IMG/VR virus record: IMGVR_UViG_3300034093_000924
Span: 1-53,965 of that record
DNA from: a virus
Direction: 5' to 3' (one strand)
DNA: 53,965 nucleotides
The notes beneath the pieces were generated by a model that had not been told where the DNA came from, did not search any database, and saw only the letters and a list, made by a program, of their open reading frames with translations. This document shows, piece after piece, positions 9,718 to 16,793 of this stretch; the first letter of the stretch is position 1, and each line of letters begins with the position of its first letter. Position numbers and translations under genes: made by a program.

Positions 9718-12048
9718 TTATCTCCTGCCGTCAGGACGGAGGTCAATGCGAGGAGCGCCCAGTTGCCACTGCACCCCCAACCCGTCTGTCGTTGACCCCG
9801 TGGTCCCAGAACTTACCTTGAATGCCATCTGCCGCCCACGAATCCGCACGTATATCTGTTGGGTGAACTGTTGCACGTTGTACGTAATCTGGTTCTGATA
9901 GTTCTGGGTGCTTTGCACTGCGGGGTTGTTTGAGCTTCCGTATGCCGCGCCAGGGAAAGTTCGGGGTATGGCTGTGAAATACGCTGTTGGAGTATTTACG
10001 CTGGAGCCGTCAAACGTCAGGTCAGGAATCAAGCGCCACACAAACCCAAAGTTGTTGCCGTCCCCAATATCAAAGTCGGAAGACTGCACATTGGCCACAA
10101 TGGGAACCGCTGGGTTGACCGTACCATCATCCACACCACTCTCATGGTAAACAAGAATTGCGTTTGAACTTCCGCCAGCAACGCCATAAGCTGTAGCCAT
10201 TGGGGAGGCACGCAACGCACTATCCAGCCATGCTGTACGGCCTTGATACGCGCCGTTGTAGTTTGCCCAATCGCCGTAATACCAAACATTGTCTTTGTAG
10301 TTGTAGATTACATAACGGTCAATTACGTTGGACGTAGAAGAGCAGTACTGCCACCAAACCTCGTTGTAGCCTTCATTTGTACCTGACACAATTTGAAAAG
10401 ACTGTGTTCTGTTTATATCGGTGAACACATATTCCCGTAGCGTAGACGGCAGAACATCCACCCTACCAGAGTATTGGTAGAACTGATCTAGTCCCATCCA
10501 GTACGTGATGTTGGTAGCAGTTGCCACAGCATTAGGGCCAGCAATAGAGATGTTGTCCCCCAGAATCTGGAAGCTCCACACGTAGGGCGGACCAATATAT
10601 TGCATAGAGTAAATGGCTGAATCAGTAAACACCAAAACCTCTTGGCGTGTCTGCTGGGCCATGATAATGGCCGAGCCGTGGCTCAGTCGGTAATCCCCTG
10701 CTTGGTTGGTGATAGCGGGAGTCCATGTCAACAAATCTTCTTGGTTAGACCATCGAATCTGCATGGGGTCAAGTGCTGCCGTGGCATATACCCCAGTAGG
10801 GTCATTCGTACCAAAAGCAATTGTGAATCGGCTTGAGTCGGATACCAACACAAAGTTACACACCGTGGGGCATGTCGAATCTGCATCCCAGTAAGCAATA
10901 CTATTTTGGGTATTGGTGTTGGAAGCGGAAACTACCTGCGCCCTATTAAAAATGGTAGGTGTTGCATCTGCAACCCAGTAGTAGATTGCCCCACCACGAG
11001 GATTTAACACCAAGTTCTGGCCGTAGTTTGACTCACTCCAAGTACGCAATTGCAGCCCAATACCAAAACCTATAGGAGCAGCAGCGCCCCAGCCTGTAGC
11101 AGTGGATGAATACTGATATACAGGTGTTCCAACCGTGTGTGTTGCCGCCGTAGTACCAACCCCCCGAACCACAGGAGATGCAAAGGTGGTAGCAGTAACA
11201 GACGGGTACGTAATAATTTCAGTGTCAATAACAATGTTCCCGCTGGCCGCAAACCCGGTTGTGGAACTGACGCTAATAGCCCCAGTAGAAGTTGTGCTAG
11301 TAATAGCTGAAGTTAGTGCGGTAGCAACACTGGGGCCAGTCGAGCCACCCCACCCACCAGAACCCCAGCCTACGCCAACGGTGTATACATCGCCACCCGT
11401 TGAAATCTGCACTGCAAAAGCAGCCGCGCCCGTTGTGCCAGCAGTCACCGTAACAGCCGATGAGACATAGACCTGTATGGTAAATGTAGAGCTACTGACG
11501 TATGTAATTTGAAACTCAGCATTGAGGTTTGCCGCAGGAATGCCGTTAACTGCGCTGGCCACCCCTGAGATGGTTACAAAGTCGTTTGTCTGCCCGTTGT
11601 AACCCGACACGTTACAGGTCACAGTCACATACCGTGCAGTGCCTGATGAAGAGGCAGTCGTGGTGAATGCGTTTGAAGCAACGCTAATTGCGGCAGGGGG
11701 GATGCCTGTTATTGGCGTTATGTCGTAGAACAGTCCACCTGTACCGTTTTGGATGTAGTACTTGAGATTGGTGCCCAGACCAAGCAGGTTGTACCCAGAC
11801 AAGGTAACCCAGTTCCACAAGGAACGACAAACACCCCATAACGTGCCAGTTGTGGGGTACGCAATACTGGTAGTCACATTGGCAATGTCGGTGGATAGAA
11901 TGCCCGCATCCTTTGTCCAACCGCCAATCTTTTCTGGCAGACCAGAACGAAAGCGCACCTTGTTGGTTTGATACCAACCGCCTTCATTGCCGTAGTTGGT
12001 GCTTTCTCGGTTGGTTCCCGGCGTGAATGCAAGTTTCTGTAAGGGCAT
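9718..12048 (-). CDS. Large tail protein (nozzle/hub or P22 gp10-like), 776 aa
   Basis: It opens with FTPGTNRESTNYGNEGGWYQ and KVRFRSGLPEKIGGW, a hallmark N-terminus of a large tail protein conserved in many podovirus-like phages. The body is beta-rich. Residues 200-320 contain Thr/Ser/Gly-rich strands with an FCCH-like segment (VTISGVASAVNGIPAANLNAE). Residues 420-640 carry WSNQEDLLTW and IMAQQTRQEVLVFTDSAIY, typical of this family. Length, position before the fibre and absence of a tape measure fit a tail hub or nozzle. The match to P22 gp10 or T7 gp12 is by role and shape only. Confidence 0.75.
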   Translation of the reverse strand: MPLQKLAFTPGTNRESTNYGNEGGWYQTNKVRFRSGLPEKIGGWTKDAGILSTDIANVTTSIAYPTTGTLWGVCRSLWNWVTLSGYNLLGLGTNLKYYIQNGTGGLFYDITPITGIPPAAISVASNAFTTTASSSGTARYVTVTCNVSGYNGQTNDFVTISGVASAVNGIPAANLNAEFQITYVSSSTFTIQVYVSSAVTVTAGTTGAAAFAVQISTGGDVYTVGVGWGSGGWGGSTGPSVATALTSAITSTTSTGAISVSSTTGFAASGNIVIDTEIITYPSVTATTFASPVVRGVGTTAATHTVGTPVYQYSSTATGWGAAAPIGFGIGLQLRTWSESNYGQNLVLNPRGGAIYYWVADATPTIFNRAQVVSASNTNTQNSIAYWDADSTCPTVCNFVLVSDSSRFTIAFGTNDPTGVYATAALDPMQIRWSNQEDLLTWTPAITNQAGDYRLSHGSAIIMAQQTRQEVLVFTDSAIYSMQYIGPPYVWSFQILGDNISIAGPNAVATATNITYWMGLDQFYQYSGRVDVLPSTLREYVFTDINRTQSFQIVSGTNEGYNEVWWQYCSSTSNVIDRYVIYNYKDNVWYYGDWANYNGAYQGRTAWLDSALRASPMATAYGVAGGSSNAILVYHESGVDDGTVNPAVPIVANVQSSDFDIGDGNNFGFVWRLIPDLTFDGSSVNTPTAYFTAIPRTFPGAAYGSSNNPAVQSTQNYQNQITYNVQQFTQQIYVRIRGRQMAFKVSSGTTGSTTDGLGVQWQLGAPRIDLRPDGRR

Positions 12049-12056
12049 TTTGATTC

Positions 12057-12533
12057 CTATGACAAGAACATGGCGCGTTCGTCAATCCGACGGTTTTGCA
12101 GCCCTTTGAGTATTTTCCCACCAGCCATGCAATACTTCAAGAGTTCTTCCGCAGCACCCGCTTTATCGCCCCGAAGCAGCTTTTGACGAAGCGTCGAACG
12201 CTGGAGTGTTCCAAGACCGACATTGAAACTAAAGCTAACAAGGCTATCATACATACCTTGTGTAAGGGAAACGGGGCAGAACTGAGCCACTCCACGCTCA
12301 AACCTTGCAAGATCGCTTCTGAGAATCCCATCTACTTCGTCCTTTGAAAAAACCCGGCTATCTTCTGGGCGAAGCGGGTAAGCTCCTCTTTGATCCATTG
12401 GTATCTTAGCTTGGTCTGGGTAAAGTACATGTCCAACTCCTATTGTCCAAAGCAGGGCTGGGCAACGGTATGGTTTAAACCGAATGCCCTCATGGTGGCA
12501 GATGACCTTGATGGCCTCTGGGCTGAGATTCAT
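12057..12533 (-). CDS. Endolysin, GH24 T4-type lysozyme, 158 aa
   Basis: The muramidase signature is clear: HHEGIRFKPYRCPALLWTIG followed by VGH. In this family the catalytic triad is Glu-8aa-Asp/Cys-5aa-Thr; here it is E15, C24 and T30, so the middle residue is the Cys variant. The C-terminal part (SFSFNVGLGTLQRSTLRQKL, then RRIDERAMFL) matches the helical lobe of GH24 enzymes. It cleaves the glycan backbone of peptidoglycan at lysis. No signal or SAR segment is seen at the N-terminus, so it should need a holin. It overlaps the holin-like gene by 4 nt. Confidence 0.92.
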   Translation of the reverse strand: MNLSPEAIKVICHHEGIRFKPYRCPALLWTIGVGHVLYPDQAKIPMDQRGAYPLRPEDSRVFSKDEVDGILRSDLARFERGVAQFCPVSLTQGMYDSLVSFSFNVGLGTLQRSTLRQKLLRGDKAGAAEELLKYCMAGGKILKGLQNRRIDERAMFLS

Positions 12534-13036
12534 TTGGATTTAAAAGCTTGGCCGCCAAACCAGAACGACACAATACACGCCCAGATGATCTGGGTTTCAT
12601 CGTCCCACAGGTTGTCCAGCGCAACGGTAAATTCCACGTTGGTGTGCCATGCGTAGTAGAAGCCAAAAATCTCAACAAACATAAACATGGCAAACATGCC
12701 GTAGGTGATGACGCTACGGGTGGCGGCTCTCATATTAATGACCCAAGTGCTGGCCCCTTGACCCAGTGCTACATCGTGTGCATACAAAGCTTGGCGCTCC
12801 TGCATTGCGGTCTGGGCGTTGGTGACCTCTGCGTTGATCTGAATCTGCTCGGTCTGGATATGCTCAATCCGTTCCTGCGCTTCCAGGCCAGCTTTCTTCA
12901 AGGTTAGTTCCCGTTCGGTCTGCATGGCCGCAAGGGCAAGCTCATGCTTCTTGTCGGCCCGGTCTTGGAAGAATTCAAGGATTTTGGGCAAGCCGCCCAT
13001 GAGGAAGCTGATGAGGGATGAGAACAGGGTTAGCAT
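12530..13036 (-). CDS. Holin-like membrane protein (three hydrophobic segments), 168 aa
   Basis: A hydrophobic N-terminus (residues 2-20, LTLFSSLISFLMGGLPKILE) is followed by a charged coiled-coil region (25-90). Two C-terminal transmembrane segments come next: about 108-130 (VITYGMFAMFMFVEIFGFYY) and 145-163 (IIWACIVSFWFGGQAF). The WVINMRAATRSVITYG block resembles the three-TM holins described for gene-transfer agents and many phages. Position just before the endolysin supports a holin role: timed permeabilisation of the inner membrane. The assignment rests on topology and context. Confidence 0.7.
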   Translation of the reverse strand: MLTLFSSLISFLMGGLPKILEFFQDRADKKHELALAAMQTERELTLKKAGLEAQERIEHIQTEQIQINAEVTNAQTAMQERQALYAHDVALGQGASTWVINMRAATRSVITYGMFAMFMFVEIFGFYYAWHTNVEFTVALDNLWDDETQIIWACIVSFWFGGQAFKSK

Positions 13037-13039
13037 TTT

Positions 13040-13495
13040 TTAGCCTTTCAGGTCGAAACTTAAATTGGGGTGGCGGGGGTACTGCACAACGCGCTCCCCT
13101 TCTGGACATTTGTATTTGATTGTTGCCAACAAAGTTGCCTTGCCGCTGGCAATCTTCTCTTTTTGAACCATTGTCAACTGGTACGTAAATGTATCAATCT
13201 CTGGGCCTGCGGGGCCGCTGAACCTGCTGGCTGTGGTGGTTGCTTCATGCACCATACCCGCCGCATCACGAATGCTTGGGGTAAAACTTTCAACGGAGCA
13301 GTCATCGCGCTTCTTAATCCGTGCGACAGTTACGTTTATTGGCTGTCCAGCCTCTGCCACGATCTTGAAGTTCTCAGGCGACCACTCAATGATTGCGCGG
13401 TCAAACCAGCCAAACTTGTCGGCCAGCGTGTAACTGCCACCCAGTGCGGCAACGCTTGCGGCAACTGCTCCAATGGCCTTGGTGAGGTCAATCAT
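13040..13495 (-). CDS. Predicted exported or membrane-anchored protein of the lysis cassette, 151 aa
   Basis: The N-terminus MIDLTKAIGAVAASVAALGGS is a short hydrophobic segment that could be a signal anchor. The remainder is a soluble beta-rich domain with strands such as GQPINVTVARIKK and TFTYQLTMVQKEKI. Two cysteines (DDCSVE and KYKCPEG) could form a disulphide outside the cytoplasm. No known enzyme motif was found. It sits between the holin-like gene and the TM/coiled-coil gene and overlaps the latter by 4 nt, so a lysis-related periplasmic role is suggested by neighbours only. Confidence 0.7.
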   Translation of the reverse strand: MIDLTKAIGAVAASVAALGGSYTLADKFGWFDRAIIEWSPENFKIVAEAGQPINVTVARIKKRDDCSVESFTPSIRDAAGMVHEATTTASRFSGPAGPEIDTFTYQLTMVQKEKIASGKATLLATIKYKCPEGERVVQYPRHPNLSFDLKG

Positions 13496-13791
13496 TTTTC
13501 TTCCTTCTTTTGAGCTTCTTCAATCTGCTTTCGCAGTTTCTCGGTTTTTTCCATTTGGGCCTTGGCCTCTCGCCTTACCACCATCGTGTCCACATACATC
13601 ATCCCGACAAGGGGAAGCACCAACACAAAGACCAGTGCAAACAGGACTAAGACCAGAAGGTATCCAAACGACCCTGATGATTGAGACTGATTATCCACAT
13701 TAGGCCTATCAAGTAAGCGACTACGAAAACCACCGCTACCGTCTCCAGCACCCTGTCCAGAATCTGATTTTTTAACCTTTGTCGCCGCCAT
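13492..13791 (-). CDS. Small protein with one transmembrane helix and C-terminal coiled coil (spanin-like?), 99 aa
   Basis: Residues 1-42 are polar (KVKKSDSGQGAGDGSGG, then LLDRPNVDNQSQSS). One strong transmembrane helix spans about 43-66 (YLLVLVLFALVFVLVLPLVG). The tail (70-99) is a charged heptad-like helix (EAKAQMEKTEKLRKQIEEAQ). A TM followed by a coiled coil in a lysis cassette recalls an inner-membrane spanin, but no lipoprotein partner with a lipobox was found. Its first 48 codons lie inside the end of the upstream 189-aa gene in another frame. Confidence 0.65.
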   Translation of the reverse strand: MAATKVKKSDSGQGAGDGSGGFRSRLLDRPNVDNQSQSSGSFGYLLVLVLFALVFVLVLPLVGMMYVDTMVVRREAKAQMEKTEKLRKQIEEAQKKEEK

Positions 13792-14216
13792 GCTTTCACC
13801 CGCTTTTCGTGCAGTTCACGAGCCGCCTGCTCTGACTTTTGATCCAAGAGCCGCTGATACTCTTCTACGATGTCACGCCACATATCAGGCATTCCCATCT
13901 CCCAGCGCACCATTTTCTCTAAGTCAGCGTAAAACTGCTTGGTCTGCCGCAGATACATTACATTGTCTATGGCTTGTGTGGCAAGGTCGTCTTTGATCCC
14001 CTTTTTCTGATTGTCTTCCCGTTGAACTTCCGCTTTCTCGTGGCTGGCCTCGAGCTCGGCGTGCCCCTTGAAGAACTTTGACAGTGCGCCGCCCACTTCC
14101 GTGGTGATCTTGGACAGATCATTGCCTGTTTTCTTCAGGTCTTGGTAGACGGCAACGCACCCCTTTATGCCTTCATAGGCACCTTTGCAGAGAGCGAATG
14201 CCGTGATTGGATCAAT
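13647..14216 (-). CDS. Coiled-coil protein with C-terminal transmembrane helix, 189 aa; likely ATT start
   Basis: The frame is open back to a TAA at 14220-14222. Its only ATG/GTG candidate of note is a GTG at 14096, with no strong ribosome site. Upstream codons instead encode IDPITAFALCKGAYEGIKG, which matches the MDPIT... opening of a phage protein family. An ATT codon (14214-14216) lies 6 nt after AAGGGG, so I take ATT as the probable start. The middle (about 60-140) is charged and helical. A hydrophobic helix (VLETVAVVFVVAYLIGLMWI) lies near the C-terminus. The last 145 nt overlap the 99-aa gene. Function unknown; the membrane anchor and position suggest a lysis role. Confidence 0.65.
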   Translation of the reverse strand: MDPITAFALCKGAYEGIKGCVAVYQDLKKTGNDLSKITTEVGGALSKFFKGHAELEASHEKAEVQREDNQKKGIKDDLATQAIDNVMYLRQTKQFYADLEKMVRWEMGMPDMWRDIVEEYQRLLDQKSEQAARELHEKRVKAWRRQRLKNQILDRVLETVAVVFVVAYLIGLMWIISLNHQGRLDTFWS

Positions 14217-14228
14217 TTTTTACCCCTT
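14214..14228 (-). promoter_or_regulatory. Shine-Dalgarno deciding a non-canonical ATT start
   Basis: On the minus strand AAGGGG is followed by TAAAAA and then ATT GAT CCA ATC ACG. The spacing of 6 nt is ideal, and the encoded IDPITAFAL aligns with a family that begins MDPIT. The purine run also overlaps the stop codon of the upstream 136-aa gene, as expected for translational coupling. A TTG one base to the right is in a different frame. Confidence 0.5.
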
Positions 14229-14637
14229 AAGGGTGCAATGCCCGCAGTTGAGCAAGCGTTGTGCAGGCGTCAGTCAAAGTGGGTAGATCACGCAGGCGCT
14301 GTTTTTCCGCCACGATTGCAGTAGTGTCACTGCCAGCTTCCAACGCACGCTGGAAGGCTACATCCTGCGCTGTCAACAAAGGGGCACGTTCGGAACGCAA
14401 ACGGGTTTTTGTAAGCGCTTGGGCTTTAGTGAAGTTAATTGTCACTGCGCCATCAACTTGTTCCCATGCGTCAAAAAAATCATTATTGTCATAAGGAAGC
14501 GTTGATTGAGCAACAATAAAACTTGAAACACCAGTGGGTATATCTTTGGCCTGCACTTGTTCAATTGGCAATTCCCCCGTAGGGACGCAGACGGACACGC
14601 CGCCAAGATCATTGGTGTAAATAATTACATCAGACAT
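14227..14637 (-). CDS. Tail fibre assembly/tail accessory-like protein, 136 aa
   Basis: The C-terminal part (KAQALTKTRLRSERAPLLTA, then QDVAFQRALEAGSD and VAEKQRLRDLP) is a well-known helical segment found at the end of tail-fibre assembly proteins and small proteins encoded just after fibres. The N-terminus is beta-rich (SDVIIYTNDLGGVSVCVPTG). It follows the 698-aa fibre gene directly, which is the usual place for a fibre chaperone. The exact role, chaperone or minor virion protein, is not decided. Confidence 0.65.
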   Translation of the reverse strand: MSDVIIYTNDLGGVSVCVPTGELPIEQVQAKDIPTGVSSFIVAQSTLPYDNNDFFDAWEQVDGAVTINFTKAQALTKTRLRSERAPLLTAQDVAFQRALEAGSDTTAIVAEKQRLRDLPTLTDACTTLAQLRALHP

Positions 14638-14677
14638 CTTGGACTCCTTATTTGTTGAGTGTTAAAGGAAATCATAT

Positions 14678-16774
14678 TTATTCGTAAAGAATGTTAATTG
14701 AGCCAGCGTCAAAAGTGTCTGTGCCAGTGGTTGTTGTGATGCGAACAGCAGTCAGTACTGCACTTAATGAAACATCGCCAGCACCAGAACAAACGGTTCC
14801 AGTGTTATATTTCCCATTATGACTTGATACCCAGTCGTTACCACTAATGTTTGTAATAACCATATGTCCTGACCAAACACCTGCGGTACTTGAAATATAG
14901 GCTAAAAACCCAGTAGTGTCTGAAAGAATAGTGTTGCCTCCGCTTACAGCCGCCAAAGCGGTTGATACATACCCACTTGTTGTATAAGTAGTGCTACCCG
15001 TCCCAAGTTGAATCAAAAAATTTGCACTTGAATTTAAACTTACCCCTCGAAATTGCACAGTTATACGTTCTACACCTGATGGTATGCCTGTAAAGTTAAT
15101 ACTTGTGCCGCTGGTAGATGCTTGCACCGTTGCTGACCTGATTAAAGCTGAACTTGCCTGAGTGGCAAGGGTGGCAAGGGTGGCAAGGGTGGCCGTGGTG
15201 GCAAGCGTTGCCAAGGTAGCCGTGGTTGCAAGTGTTGCCAAAGTAGCAGTTGTTGCTAATGTTGCATTTGTGGCCGAACCCGCAGCAATACTAGATTGCG
15301 CCACCCATGTTGGAGCGGCGGCGGCATTGGAAGATAGAATTTGTCCAGAAGTCCCGACAAGAGAATACGCCTGTGCAGTGCCCGTGCCGTAAGTAATCCC
15401 GCCATTTGTTGGCGTTGCTGTAGAGTTTGTTCCGCCATTGGCAATAGGCAAAGTTCCCGATATGTCCGTAGTTAAAGCCACTTGAGCAAATGAAGTGTCT
15501 GTGCCATTTGAGCGGAGCACTCGACTGTTTGTTTGGGCGGGTAACAATGCGTTGAGGGCTGCGTTTGCCGTGGTTTGTCCAGTACCACCGTTGGCAATAG
15601 GCAGAGTTCCTGACACATCTGCTGACAAAGCCACGGACCCCCATGTAGGAGCACCAGAAGCGTTGCCATGCAGCACTTGGGTAGAAGTGCCAGCCAACGT
15701 GGTGGCCATAGCCGTGGTGGTTGAGCCGTACAAAATACCGTATTGGGTTAGAACGGCTGTTTGTCCCGTGCCGCCATTGGCTACAGCCAAAGTACCAGTA
15801 ATGTCGCCGGTACTGATGTCAATGTCATCCCAGGTTGGCGCAGTTGCGACTGTGCCGGTACCCACCGATACCAAGTACTTTCGAGTGGCTGTGGTGTTGC
15901 CTGCCAGTTTGGCTAGTGTGTTGGCGGCGGACGAATACAGAGTGTCCCCGGTTGTGTACGTGCTTTGCCCCGTGCCCCCGTTGGTAGCGGCAAGAGTACC
16001 CGTAATGTCGGATGTACTAAGGTTAATCGCATCCCAACTTGAGTTTGTGCCGTCGGTCTGAAGGTATTTATTGGCGTTGCTTGTTTGGACGGGAAGCAGC
16101 GCATTGAGTGCCGCGTTAGCCGTAGTCTGCCCAGTGCCGCCGTTGGCGATGGGCAGTGTGCCTGTCAAGTTTGATGCTTGTATTTCATAGAAGCTTGTCC
16201 CATCTGACCAGACCATGACCTTGGAGCCATTGGCAATTAGAACAGTAGCCGTTACTGTCGCACCACCAGCAAGCGTGCCCGTAGCAGTTGCAGTAATGGT
16301 TTGCCCCACAGTCGGTATTGCAGACAAGCTACTAAAAAACGCCTGCCATTGCCCCAGAGTTGTGCTGCTTAGAGTTGCAACCGTGTAAGCAACCCCGCTG
16401 ATAATGCTAGTGCCCGTACCCGCTGCCGTGGTGTTGCCAATCACAGTCGAGTTGTAGATGGTCATTGACTGGCCGCTGTCGTTCCAAACAATATACGCTT
16501 TGGAGACGGGGGGTGCGTAGACCGCAAAAGCCGCGCCAGTTGTGGTGGTGAACCGCAGCATGGCGTACACAGCTTGGTTTGCAGAGGCCGTAGATGTAGG
16601 CCCGCTGGTGTATGTCAAAGCTTGGCTGGCCGCAGTTACGCTAACCGTCTGATACCCGGCGATCGACGAGTCCAGCACATAGGCCAAATTGTTGTTGGTT
16701 GTGTCCCCCCACGTACCCGCCTGGGTGCCGTTGGTGATGAGTTCAATCCGTAGATTTGATGAATAAGTGCTCAT
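14678..16774 (-). CDS. Repeat-rich tail fibre, 698 aa
   Basis: The N-terminus (STYSSNLRIELITNGTQAGT, then WGDTTNNNL) is a common virion-attachment domain of fibres. The shaft is built of repeated modules GTLPIANGGTGQTTANAALN and variants (GTLAVANGGTGQT, GTLPIANGGTNST), at least six in a row across residues about 205-470. A low-complexity ATLATTATLATLAT segment follows (about 505-540), then a beta-rich C-terminal domain (about 545-698) that could be the tip. A block at plus-strand 15280-15430 is nearly the same as one in the neighbouring fibre. Adsorption is the expected role. Confidence 0.85.
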   Translation of the reverse strand: MSTYSSNLRIELITNGTQAGTWGDTTNNNLAYVLDSSIAGYQTVSVTAASQALTYTSGPTSTASANQAVYAMLRFTTTTGAAFAVYAPPVSKAYIVWNDSGQSMTIYNSTVIGNTTAAGTGTSIISGVAYTVATLSSTTLGQWQAFFSSLSAIPTVGQTITATATGTLAGGATVTATVLIANGSKVMVWSDGTSFYEIQASNLTGTLPIANGGTGQTTANAALNALLPVQTSNANKYLQTDGTNSSWDAINLSTSDITGTLAATNGGTGQSTYTTGDTLYSSAANTLAKLAGNTTATRKYLVSVGTGTVATAPTWDDIDISTGDITGTLAVANGGTGQTAVLTQYGILYGSTTTAMATTLAGTSTQVLHGNASGAPTWGSVALSADVSGTLPIANGGTGQTTANAALNALLPAQTNSRVLRSNGTDTSFAQVALTTDISGTLPIANGGTNSTATPTNGGITYGTGTAQAYSLVGTSGQILSSNAAAAPTWVAQSSIAAGSATNATLATTATLATLATTATLATLATTATLATLATLATQASSALIRSATVQASTSGTSINFTGIPSGVERITVQFRGVSLNSSANFLIQLGTGSTTYTTSGYVSTALAAVSGGNTILSDTTGFLAYISSTAGVWSGHMVITNISGNDWVSSHNGKYNTGTVCSGAGDVSLSAVLTAVRITTTTGTDTFDAGSINILYE
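15162..15275 (-). repeat. Low-complexity (Ala-Thr-Leu)n coding repeat in the 698-aa fibre
   Basis: Plus-strand short units such as GGCAAGGGT and CAAAGTAGC recur in tandem. They encode ATLATLATT on the minus strand. The repeat separates shaft from tip and has counterparts in the adjacent fibre gene, so slippage or recombination between them is possible. Confidence 0.8.
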
Positions 16775-16793
16775 TTAATTTCCTTATTTGGGG

